Origin: Lentisphaerota bacterium | GTDB lineage: Bacteria; Verrucomicrobiota; Lentisphaeria; Victivallales; GWF2-50-93 | Length of the DNA: 6,528 nt | Direction of reading: 5' to 3' | Assembly: GCA_025360875.1 (NCBI GenBank) | Contig: JANYBI010000163.1 | Coordinates: forward strand, 1-6,528 | Shown here: piece by piece, positions 1 through 5,881 of the stretch | Layout: every line of letters begins with the position of its first letter | Numbering within the stretch: the first letter of the stretch is position 1 | The notes under the pieces: model-generated | What the model was told of the DNA's origin: nothing | What the model saw: only the letters and a program-made list of their open reading frames with translations | The model's database searches: none | Made by a program: the position numbers and the translations under genes

Positions 1-244
1 CTGGCCCCGGTTGCCAGTATGGAGCCAGATGCCAGCCACGTCTGATGCGTCCGTTAAGGAGGGGGGGCAAATCATTGCAAGCATCCAGCAGGCGTTTTAT
101 TTTGGCGGGAGAGAAAGGCGTTCCGAGTTCGAGGACGATCAGGAAATTATTTCCACGGGCAGGGGTAAGACGGCACTGGTGGTTGAGCGCCGCTGCAACC
201 CAGTCAATCCCATTGAAGTAATGTTTTTTTCCTGAGAACAGCAC
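1..244 (-). CDS. Condensation-domain-like / WS-DGAT-like acyltransferase, N-terminal part (runs off left edge)
   Basis: An open frame of 81 codons starts with GTG directly after the TAA of the carrier-protein gene and continues past the left edge. The stop and start are adjacent in the same frame. AGG and ACAGG lie about 10 bases upstream as a weak ribosome binding site, and there is no ATG start in this stretch. The visible protein reads HYFNGIDWVAAALNH, then RGNNFLIVLELGTPFSP, then NDLPPLLNGRIRRGW and HLAPYW. This resembles the first strands and helix of condensation-fold (CoA- or carrier-dependent) acyltransferases: a 'GIDW' opening, a 'GN..lvLEL' strand, and a 'lPpLlnGRi' segment where such proteins have 'fPvLrgRl'. 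The catalytic HHxxxDG motif would lie beyond the window, so activity cannot be judged. Family recognition is from memory of similar openings and is moderate. Its place at the end of a carrier/ketosynthase run suggests it transfers a carrier-bound acyl chain (inference). Confidence 0.55.
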   Translation of the reverse strand, partial: MLFSGKKHYFNGIDWVAAALNHQCRLTPARGNNFLIVLELGTPFSPAKIKRLLDACNDLPPLLNGRIRRGWHLAPYWQPGP

Positions 245-502
245 TTATTTGTTACCTGTCCTGGCAATTTTGGATGCAAATGCGTTGATGGAAGCTACAT
301 CGGCGGGAGAAATTTCCGAATTGAGCAGTTCAATCTTAAATTCCCGGCTAATTCCCAGAAGCAGTTCCACAAATCCCATGGAAGAAATACCGTTCTGCGA
401 AAGGGAAAGGGAAGGGTCGATGAGTTTTGTATCTGTGCCAGTAATGGCAGAGATTTCTTCAAGCAGCCAGTTCTTGACTTGATCCGTATTGATATTTCCC
501 AT
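245..502 (-). CDS. Acyl carrier protein, second of two, with variant GISSM phosphopantetheine site
   Basis: This 85-residue protein has the size and helical pattern of an acyl carrier protein. The attachment site is G-I-S-S-M-G-F-V-E (residues 38-46). Ser41 aligns with the serine that carries the phosphopantetheine arm. The usual Asp before it is Ser40 and the usual Leu after it is Met42. The helix after the site (FVELLLGISREFKIEL) matches the recognition helix of carrier proteins. It would hold acyl intermediates for the ketosynthase pair encoded just upstream. The ATG has a good AAGGA ribosome binding site 8 bases upstream, and the gene starts 17 bases after the stop of the ketosynthase-like gene. 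It differs clearly from the other carrier protein at 2525-2794, so the two probably serve different steps or partners. Identity as a carrier protein is secure; its specific load is unknown. Confidence 0.88.
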   Translation of the reverse strand: MGNINTDQVKNWLLEEISAITGTDTKLIDPSLSLSQNGISSMGFVELLLGISREFKIELLNSEISPADVASINAFASKIARTGNK

Positions 503-510
503 AGAATTAA

Positions 511-515
511 TCCTT
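511..515 (-). promoter_or_regulatory. Ribosome binding site for the second carrier protein
   Basis: Reads AAGGA on the minus strand, 8 bases before the ATG at 502. It supports that ATG as the start and independent translation of this gene within the operon. Confidence 0.6.
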
Positions 516-519
516 ATCG

Positions 520-1338
520 TTAAACAGTTTTATAAAATGTTATTAAGCCACTAATTGAATCGATAGAAATAGTTGTCCCTGCCTGATTGCCAGAAGCAAG
601 AGCCTTGAGTGCGGTATGGAAAGCTCCACCTAGAAAATCGTTTGCTGCGGCATCAGAAGAATGCCGGTCCGGCTTTTCCCCGCAGGCGGGCTTGCGATGG
701 CAACTGATGGCAGTGTAATTTTTACCTTCGGGGGTGGATGAAAGCAGTAATGCCACGGAGCCTTCCAGGAGCTTGCAGGGGAAACTGTCAGGCAAGATAC
801 TGGGTAGGCTTTGAGTCAGGATCGCCAGTTCCTCGGCTCCAATGAGTAAAATCCGCTGGCAGCAGCCGGAATTCAGGAATACGTCAGATAATTCCAGGGC
901 ATCGAACCAGATGTCTTCGAAGCCGGTCAAGGAGATCGTCGGCCCTCTTATTTGCAGGGATGAAGCCACATAGGAGGCCGCTGCGTTGTGGACAGAGTGT
1001 GAAAAGGTGGTGGGAAGAACCTGGTCTTCAGGGTAATCAAGGATATCATTGAGAAATGCGAAAGTTGTCCTGTGCGGCCCGAATGCGCTGGCAATGATGA
1101 TTCCGGTGTCCGCCATGGCGCAATCGGTGAACCCTGCATCGGCGCATGCCTGGACAGCAGATGCCATGACAATTGCGGTGTATCGGTCGGCCCGTCGGAG
1201 ATCATATCTGTTCTTGACAGAAAGCAATGCATCCTTGTTGATACTTCTATCCTGGATTTCGCTGTCTTGTTTCATCGCTTCCAAGTTTGCCGTGCCGATT
1301 CCGCGAGCACTTATGGATCCAATTCCAGATATAAACAT
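520..1338 (-). CDS. Cysteine-less beta-ketoacyl synthase-like protein (chain-length-factor-like partner)
   Basis: A 272-residue protein resembling the ketoacyl-synthase-like family often paired with true ketosynthases in aryl polyene clusters (PF13723 type, recalled). Visible hallmarks are MFISGIGSIS at the N-terminus, TFSHSVHNAAASYVA (residues 111-125), GPTISLTGFED (132-142), and an ILLIGAEE strand. Where a ketosynthase has the nucleophilic Cys after the 'GP' strand, this protein has Gly139-Phe140-Glu141, and the HGTG and GHxxGAAG histidine motifs are absent. It should therefore not catalyse condensation alone. By analogy with the ApeO-ApeC pair and with chain-length factors, it likely forms a heterodimer with the ketosynthase encoded immediately upstream. 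The ATG at 1338 is chosen over a TTG at 1362 because it has a strong GGGGTGA ribosome binding site and a 4-base gap after the upstream stop. The protein is much shorter than a full ketosynthase, as usual for this family. Confidence 0.8.
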   Translation of the reverse strand: MFISGIGSISARGIGTANLEAMKQDSEIQDRSINKDALLSVKNRYDLRRADRYTAIVMASAVQACADAGFTDCAMADTGIIIASAFGPHRTTFAFLNDILDYPEDQVLPTTFSHSVHNAAASYVASSLQIRGPTISLTGFEDIWFDALELSDVFLNSGCCQRILLIGAEELAILTQSLPSILPDSFPCKLLEGSVALLLSSTPEGKNYTAISCHRKPACGEKPDRHSSDAAANDFLGGAFHTALKALASGNQAGTTISIDSISGLITFYKTV

Positions 1339-1342
1339 AAAT

Positions 1343-1350
1343 TCACCCCG
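1343..1350 (-). promoter_or_regulatory. Ribosome binding site overlapping the ketosynthase stop
   Basis: Minus strand reads CGGGGTGA, whose TGA is the stop codon of the ketosynthase gene, followed after 4 bases by the ATG at 1338. It sets the start of the ketosynthase-like gene and suggests translational coupling, giving matched amounts of the two subunits. Confidence 0.6.
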
Positions 1351-2521
1351 GCCTTTCAACAATTAAAGCGCTGTTGCAGCCACCGAAGGCCAGAGAAGTG
1401 GACATTGCGAATTTACCGTTGATGGGGATCTGTGAAGTGAGTGGTGCCACAGGAATATCATCCGGCAGATTTTCAAATCCATGGCTAGGCCCAGCCTTGC
1501 CTTCTGACAACATTATGCCGGTAAAAATGAATTCAAGCGCTCCAGCCGCTCCTAGAGTATGGCCAGTCATGCGTTTTGTTGACAGATATTTGACACTTGA
1601 ACCGAAGATGCGAAACAGCACAGACGCTTCCAGGCTGTCGTTGGTGCCTGTTCCAGTGCCGTGTGCATTGACAAAGGCTATGTCAGAAGCTTGTATTCCA
1701 GCAGTTTGCATGGCGCAATTGACGGCCTGTTCAAGGCCTGAGCCGTCAGGGCGAGGTTTTGTAATGTGAAAACCATCGGAGGCTGTTCCATAACCTGCAA
1801 CTGAAAAAATGGGGCTGATTCCACGTTTTTTTGCCGACTCTGCTGATTCTATGATGACAACACCGCTTCCTTCTCCCAGATTCAGGCCGTCGCGGTCGCG
1901 GTCGAACGGTCTGCATGGCGATTTTGAGCAGACACTTAAGGCGTGAAATCCTGCCATAGGTACTTTGTTGAGTTCATCGGCTCCTCCCGCAATCGCAATG
2001 TCACAGAGTCCCGAACGTACCCACATGGACGCGATACCAATGGCGTCGGTTCCCGACGAACAGGCATTTGAAACGATTAATGCCGGTCCGCTGAGCGAGT
2101 ATTCACGCCGAATCCATTCCGCAGGAGAGCCGCTGATGAAATTGATTAATGGTTTTGCCGGAGCGGTGCCTGAGGCCCGGAGTTCGGCATAAAAAGGAAT
2201 ATTGTTCAACTGGCATGCGATGGTAGTTCCAATGCAGACTCCAACACGGAGTGATGCAAGTTCCTGCGGTGACAGGGCTGCCTGGACAAGCGCCTGGTTC
2301 AATGTATGTCTCAGCAGGGCAAGCGTACGCCCTCCCGGCTGATCCTTCTCTGATTTAAAACCGGTTAATTCAAAAACCGGCAGTTTAAGCGAGCTGTCAG
2401 TTAAAATTGACGGCGCCGGACAAATAGGTTGCCGGAAGAGTGAGGCTGAAGTGTCATGGTAGCCATCGCCGACACAGGAAATACATCCGACACCGGTGAT
2501 GACAGGAGATGATTGAGCCAT
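1343..2521 (-). CDS. Beta-ketoacyl-[acyl carrier protein] synthase, FabF/KAS II type
   Basis: This complete 392-residue ketosynthase catalyses decarboxylative Claisen condensation of an acyl chain with malonyl-carrier protein. All catalytic features are visible: the nucleophile Cys154 in SNACSSGTDA, the CRPFDRDRDGLNLGEG loop (203-218), His287 in NAHGTGTGTND, Lys316 and His321 in TKRMTGHTLGAAG, and the closing FGGCNSALIV strand. Length is slightly under the roughly 410 residues usual for FabF. Unlike housekeeping fabF, it sits 3 bases after a carrier-protein gene and 4 bases before a cysteine-less ketosynthase-like gene. That points to a dedicated secondary pathway such as an aryl polyene or related polyunsaturated chain. 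The intact Cys-His-His triad makes this the catalytic half of the pair. The ribosome binding site is weak, so translation probably depends on coupling to the upstream gene. Enzyme class is secure; the product is inferred. Confidence 0.95.
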   Translation of the reverse strand: MAQSSPVITGVGCISCVGDGYHDTSASLFRQPICPAPSILTDSSLKLPVFELTGFKSEKDQPGGRTLALLRHTLNQALVQAALSPQELASLRVGVCIGTTIACQLNNIPFYAELRASGTAPAKPLINFISGSPAEWIRREYSLSGPALIVSNACSSGTDAIGIASMWVRSGLCDIAIAGGADELNKVPMAGFHALSVCSKSPCRPFDRDRDGLNLGEGSGVVIIESAESAKKRGISPIFSVAGYGTASDGFHITKPRPDGSGLEQAVNCAMQTAGIQASDIAFVNAHGTGTGTNDSLEASVLFRIFGSSVKYLSTKRMTGHTLGAAGALEFIFTGIMLSEGKAGPSHGFENLPDDIPVAPLTSQIPINGKFAMSTSLAFGGCNSALIVERPG

Positions 2522-2524
2522 ATT

Positions 2525-2794
2525 TTACCGTCTGCACTTTTCCTGGACGTAGTCACTAAGAGTCGCTAATGTGGCAAAAATTTCCTTCCGTGACTCGATG
2601 TCCTTTTGCGGGATGTTATACTTGCGTTGAAGCATTATGACAATTTCAACGGCATCAAGTGAATCAAGGCCCAATCCATTGCCAAAAAGGGGGTCGTTGT
2701 CATCAATGTCTTCCGCGGTTTTGTTCTTCATCTGAAGCCATTCAATCAGATTGGTTTTAAATTCTGTCCTGAATGCAATAACTGAATCATCCAT
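2525..2794 (-). CDS. Acyl carrier protein, first of two, canonical DSL site
   Basis: An 89-residue acyl carrier protein with the motif NDPLFGNGLGLDSLDAVEIV. Ser45 in the Asp-Ser-Leu triplet is the phosphopantetheine attachment point. The 'DPLFGxGLGLDSLDA' wording is the form I associate with carrier proteins of aryl polyene-type clusters. The remainder (MLQRKYNIPQKDIES, then a final helix to the arginine-rich end) fits the normal four-helix fold. The ATG at 2794 is preferred to a TTG at 2875. The longer version would add an atypical hydrophobic, cysteine-containing tail, and its first codon would lie within a candidate promoter. GGGG lies 10 bases upstream of the ATG. It is the first gene of the ACP-KS-KS-like-ACP run, and its stop is 3 bases before the ketosynthase start. 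Confidence 0.92.
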   Translation of the reverse strand: MDDSVIAFRTEFKTNLIEWLQMKNKTAEDIDDNDPLFGNGLGLDSLDAVEIVIMLQRKYNIPQKDIESRKEIFATLATLSDYVQEKCRR

Positions 2795-2845
2795 AATGAA
2801 AGAACCCCGTTCATCCCTGAAATGCTTAAATATTTGGCAACACTT

Positions 2846-2875
2846 ATAATATATCAACAGTACAAGTAAAACCAA
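2846..2875 (-). promoter_or_regulatory. Possible sigma-70-type promoter of the carrier/ketosynthase operon
   Basis: On the minus strand a TTGGTT (2875-2870) and a TATTAT (2851-2846) are separated by 18 bases in an AT-rich gap between the hydrolase stop and the carrier-protein ATG. Transcription would begin about 45 bases before that ATG. The -10 matches five of six consensus bases and the -35 is weak. AT-rich gaps give such matches by chance, so this is a candidate only. Confidence 0.35.
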
Positions 2876-2896
2876 TTGGAATATCTGGGTATCGCG

Positions 2897-4141
2897 TCAT
2901 TTGTTCTGAATGCTTCCGGCAATGCGGAGGATGAGATTATGTCCGATCTTGTCTCGCCAGTTGAAATTGTTCCTCAAAACCACAACTCCAATCTTATGTT
3001 CCCGGTCAAATCCGAGATAGCAGTTGAATCCTGAGGTGAGTCCGTATTGGAAATATATCTCATGTGCATTCGGGAATGGTTTTTCGGTAAGCCAGCCTGA
3101 CGCCACGTTCATCTTGTCGGCATATACCTGTATCTGCTGAGTTTTCGGGATAATCGCATCCAGCGGCGGCGGAGCCTGAAATCCAAGCTGCGCCTTGATA
3201 AAAAGCAGCAGGTCATCGGCAGTCGAATATACAGCTCCTGTTCCTTCCATGAAATATGTGAATTTCCAGGGTTCAAGAGGTGTGTTTCGTAAACGGAACA
3301 ATGGTTGGTCTCCGGAATATGCCACAGCCAGTCTTTTTTTCTGTCCATCATCCAGAGTGATAGCAGTGTCGTTCATCTTAAGCGGCCTGAAAATTTTCTC
3401 CTGCAGCAGTTCAGTTAATGATTTATCCGCTTTTTTCGCAAGCAGATAACCGAGCAGCCCAACACCAACATTGGAGTATGTATACTTGCCGATCTGCTCC
3501 TTGTCCAGATGGACCTCGTTCAAATATTTTATCCCTTCGGCGCTGTCGATATATTCATAAAAATTATCGCCTGTAAATAAAAAGCAGGAAAACGTATAGA
3601 GCAGTTTAAGCGTCTGGGGATGTCTTGGCATTCCCGAGGAGTGTGTTGCCAGTTGCACGAGGGTAATTCTGGCGACATTCTCGTCTTCCGGCTTGAAGTC
3701 AGGTCCGAGGATATCACCGATCGTTGCGTTTCTGTCAATAACCCCTTCCTCAATCATCCTGAATAAGAGCAGGCTTACGAACCCCTTGGAGACAGAACCA
3801 ATTGAATAAATAGTCTTGCCGTTGGGATTTGAACCCGAATCAAGTTCAGTTTTACCGTATCCGTAGACGTAAGTCTGCGCGTCAGGCATTACAACTCCAA
3901 CCACGACGCTGACATTTTCTCCGGAATCAATAAGCGGCTGGACAAGGATGTCAACTTCATTTTTCAGAGTTCCGCCGGATTTAAGCCTAGAGACGGCTTC
4001 TGCGGGATCCGAGACTTCCCTGACAGACAGCTCAGCGCATGAGCTCTGGAGAAGCGCAAGTAAAAATAAAACGGTGTTGATCCATCGTCTGTAACCGCCG
4101 CAACCTGTTAGGGATGAACTGATAGTACTTGCAATTTTCAT
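2897..4141 (-). CDS. Exported serine hydrolase, class C beta-lactamase / DD-peptidase fold
   Basis: The protein has 414 residues from the ATG at 4141, or 435 from another ATG at 4204. Neither start has a clear ribosome binding site; the inner one is chosen because it leaves a shorter n-region before the hydrophobic stretch TVLFLLALLQ (about residues 23-32). That stretch ends at SSC (Cys35). This may be a weak lipoprotein signal, since -3 is Gln, or an ordinary Sec signal or anchor. Active-site motifs of the family are visible: Ser-Val-Ser-Lys (116-119) with the nucleophile and general base, Tyr-Ser-Asn (222-224), and LATHSSGMPRHP, a typical family segment. The third motif, KTG or HxG in relatives, appears as Gln-Tyr-Gly (365-367) in YFQYGLTSGFNCY. 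Members include beta-lactamases, DD-peptidases, esterases and transesterases, so the substrate is open. Its place beside lipid-assembly genes favours a periplasmic esterase or peptidase over resistance (inference). Confidence 0.85.
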   Translation of the reverse strand: MKIASTISSSLTGCGGYRRWINTVLFLLALLQSSCAELSVREVSDPAEAVSRLKSGGTLKNEVDILVQPLIDSGENVSVVVGVVMPDAQTYVYGYGKTELDSGSNPNGKTIYSIGSVSKGFVSLLLFRMIEEGVIDRNATIGDILGPDFKPEDENVARITLVQLATHSSGMPRHPQTLKLLYTFSCFLFTGDNFYEYIDSAEGIKYLNEVHLDKEQIGKYTYSNVGVGLLGYLLAKKADKSLTELLQEKIFRPLKMNDTAITLDDGQKKRLAVAYSGDQPLFRLRNTPLEPWKFTYFMEGTGAVYSTADDLLLFIKAQLGFQAPPPLDAIIPKTQQIQVYADKMNVASGWLTEKPFPNAHEIYFQYGLTSGFNCYLGFDREHKIGVVVLRNNFNWRDKIGHNLILRIAGSIQNK

Positions 4142-4298
4142 ATCGGCGGAAAGATAGCCGTGGGTGGAGCATACATCAAGTATGCCAGGGAAAAATGTTT
4201 CCATATCTTAGTGTCAAATGCCGCTTGTCGAATGGTTTATATTTCCGCTAACCGCCTTGCGGCGATTGTCAGATTAAAAATAAGGATTATGGTTAGTG

Positions 4299-4307
4299 TG
4301 ATATAAA
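4299..4307 (+). promoter_or_regulatory. Possible extended -10 promoter for the lipoprotein gene
   Basis: Plus strand reads TGATATAAA: a TG, one base, then TATAAA, the pattern of an extended -10 element that can work with a poor -35. The start of transcription would fall near 4314, giving a leader of about 50 bases before the ATG at 4364. No good -35 is spaced correctly. Candidate only. Confidence 0.3.
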
Positions 4308-4351
4308 GGAAATAGCATATTACTTATTCGTAGGGCCTTAAATTTTAAACT

Positions 4352-4357
4352 GGGGGA
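4352..4357 (+). promoter_or_regulatory. Ribosome binding site for the lipoprotein gene
   Basis: GGGGGA lies 6 bases before the ATG at 4364 and fixes that codon as the start. Confidence 0.6.
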
Positions 4358-4363
4358 CGATTT

Positions 4364-4966
4364 ATGAAATGCAGATTTGGATTTTATGTTTTGGGTTGCC
4401 TTTCGGTTATGGCGATGCTCTACGGATGCTCCACCACCAAGATGCTTTCAGACGTCCCGTTAGTTTGGAAACCGACCAAGGACATCAATGTTACTGACAC
4501 GCCATTGCCATCCGGTATGTATTCCCATAAATACAAGATCATGCCCTTCGTCGACTCACGTGAAAATAAAAGGGATATTGCCAGGAATATTGAAGGCAAA
4601 AAGGACAAGTTAGTCTCAACGTGCGATGATGTAGCCGACTGGTGCAGGAGCAGGTTCATATCTATTGTCAAACAGCGCGGGTTCAGCGTTGTGGATGATA
4701 ATGCAAGTATGACTATCAAAGGTGAGATTTTAGAATTTTATGTCATTGAAGATAATCTTTATAATGCAAATGTGGGAATCAAAATTACTGCTGAAAATGC
4801 TGCAGGCAATGTCATCTGGCAAGGTATGATGACCGGCAAGACAAAGCGTTTTGGACGCTCTTATAACCTTGACAATTACTATGAAACATTGAGCGATGCT
4901 TACCTGGATGCGGTCAACGGCCTTTTGAAAAATCAGGAATTCCGAACCGCGCTGCAAAATAAGTAA
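4364..4966 (+). CDS. Small lipoprotein, YajG-like in general layout, function unknown
   Basis: A 200-residue protein with a clear lipoprotein signal peptide: a short basic start (MKCR), a hydrophobic core, and a lipobox Leu-Tyr-Gly-Cys with Cys22 as the lipidated residue. Ser at +2 would favour sorting to the outer membrane by the Lol system. The mature part has a KIMPFVDSRENKRDIARNI segment (about 58-75), a central region with Cys87 and Cys94 that could form a disulfide, strands around MTIKGEILEFYVIED, and a C-terminal NYYETLSDAYLDAVNGLLKN helix. The 'PFvDsRe' opening and late 'YxxLSDAxxDAV' helix recall YajG-like lipoproteins, but this is only a resemblance. It is the only plus-strand gene here, divergent from the serine hydrolase and convergent with the acyltransferase, its stop 3 bases from that gene's stop. 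It may help handle the cluster's lipid product at the outer membrane (inference). Confidence 0.85.
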   Translation: MKCRFGFYVLGCLSVMAMLYGCSTTKMLSDVPLVWKPTKDINVTDTPLPSGMYSHKYKIMPFVDSRENKRDIARNIEGKKDKLVSTCDDVADWCRSRFISIVKQRGFSVVDDNASMTIKGEILEFYVIEDNLYNANVGIKITAENAAGNVIWQGMMTGKTKRFGRSYNLDNYYETLSDAYLDAVNGLLKNQEFRTALQNK

Positions 4967-4969
4967 AGG

Positions 4970-5881
4970 CTATTGCGTTCCCCATATGTCTTCAAAAATA
5001 TAGCATTGGAACGGGAACCTGCAGGAAGATTGTTCAAGTTCGGCGACATAAGCTGCAACATATGGGCGCAGGCTCTCGCGGCGATAATGCCCCTGCGTGT
5101 GACATTCCGGATAGAGCGCCTTTCCAAAATGAAACAGCAAAGTATCATGGTGCTTTTCGCGGAACACGAACATCGGCACGATAGGGCAGGCGCATTTTGC
5201 CGCAAGATAAAATGCGGCGAAAGGGAATCTGGCCGGTTCCCCGAGGAAGTCAATCAGGAGAGCATCTTTTTCACGGCAGCGGTCACCCATGATGCAGACT
5301 ATGTCGCCACGTTCTATGGCGGACATTGCATCAAGAATACCTCCGGTCAAATCATCAGTGAAGACTGTATTGATTGTAAGGCCGCTGTTTTTGATGGCCA
5401 TCATCTTATCGACATTCACATTCTGATCACGTTGTACTAAAATGGTTACATTGCGCCCATAGTTTAAGACCGTTGACATAGAGGCCTGCCACGGCCCGAA
5501 ATGGGAGATCAGCAGGATGATTCCATGTTTGGATTTTAATATCAGGTCCCGGAGTTCGGTGTTATTTTCTGAGCTGATGGAATATTCAGCGCCGATATTT
5601 ACTGCCGCCGCCTCCAGTAGAGATTGTCCCTGGCTGACCATCAGGCGGTAAGCGTAGCACCACAGACGGAATATTCCGGCTTTAGGAAAACGGTGACGCA
5701 GGTAGGGAATGGTTGAGCGTCTTGCCTTACGGTCAAACAGTGCATAGAATAATGCTATGAACCAGACAAATTCACAGGCGCGGTTTATCCCCCCGAATTT
5801 CAGCAGCAACCGGAAAAAACCGATTCCAAACGAGTTGCCCCTTGTGGCGCTCAGACCTTGGATTGTTTTTTTGTCATTCAT
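4970..5881 (-). CDS. LpxL/HtrB-like lysophospholipid acyltransferase family protein
   Basis: A 303-residue protein of the lipid A late-acyltransferase (LPLAT) family, which moves acyl chains from carrier protein onto membrane lipids at the inner membrane. A hydrophobic segment near the N-terminus (ACEFVWFIALFYALF) looks like the membrane anchor. The catalytic block is SHFGPWQASM: His127 is in place, but the acidic residue of the HxxxxD/E motif is Gln132. Other family marks are GDR (199-201), DFLGEPARFPFAAFYLA (212-228) and a CPIVPMFVF strand. The ATG at 5881 is chosen because it overlaps the upstream stop as ATGA, a sign of coupled translation. A longer reading from 6064 would cover the DUF2062 reading frame by some 180 bases and adds no recognisable family sequence. 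APE-type clusters regularly carry such an enzyme to attach the polyene to its lipid. The Gln substitution leaves the catalytic mechanism uncertain. Confidence 0.9.
   Translation of the reverse strand: MNDKKTIQGLSATRGNSFGIGFFRLLLKFGGINRACEFVWFIALFYALFDRKARRSTIPYLRHRFPKAGIFRLWCYAYRLMVSQGQSLLEAAAVNIGAEYSISSENNTELRDLILKSKHGIILLISHFGPWQASMSTVLNYGRNVTILVQRDQNVNVDKMMAIKNSGLTINTVFTDDLTGGILDAMSAIERGDIVCIMGDRCREKDALLIDFLGEPARFPFAAFYLAAKCACPIVPMFVFREKHHDTLLFHFGKALYPECHTQGHYRRESLRPYVAAYVAELEQSSCRFPFQCYIFEDIWGTQ

Noticed and set aside
61..67. Run of seven G on the plus strand inside the partial left-edge gene, a possible frameshift or phase-variation tract.
   Set aside because: The family-like sequence reads through it in one frame (NDLPPLLNGRI), so there is no sign of a frameshift, and seven bases is short for a phase-variable tract.
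11..235. Plus-strand open frame of 74 codons at the left edge.
   Set aside because: It is antisense to the condensation-like frame, which has recognisable motifs and follows directly from the operon; this one has none.
1049..1422. Plus-strand open frames opposite the ketosynthase and ketosynthase-like genes.
   Set aside because: They lie antisense to well-recognised proteins, lack family features and ribosome binding sites, and are best read as shadows.
2525..2875. A longer carrier protein starting at a TTG at 2875 with a hydrophobic, Cys-rich N-terminal extension.
   Set aside because: The extension is unlike carrier proteins, its first codon lies within the candidate promoter, and the ATG at 2794 gives a normal 89-residue protein.
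2872..2879. Perfect palindrome CCAATTGG near the candidate operon promoter.
   Set aside because: Eight bases is too short to name an operator, and no second copy was seen nearby.
4212..4217. TTGACA on the minus strand just upstream of the outer start of the serine hydrolase.
   Set aside because: No -10-like hexamer occurs 16-18 bases downstream; the next TA-rich match is about 27 bases away.
4252..4264. Short inverted repeat CCGCCTTGCGGCG between the divergent genes, a possible terminator or operator.
   Set aside because: The stem is only 4 bp with no T-run and could occur by chance.
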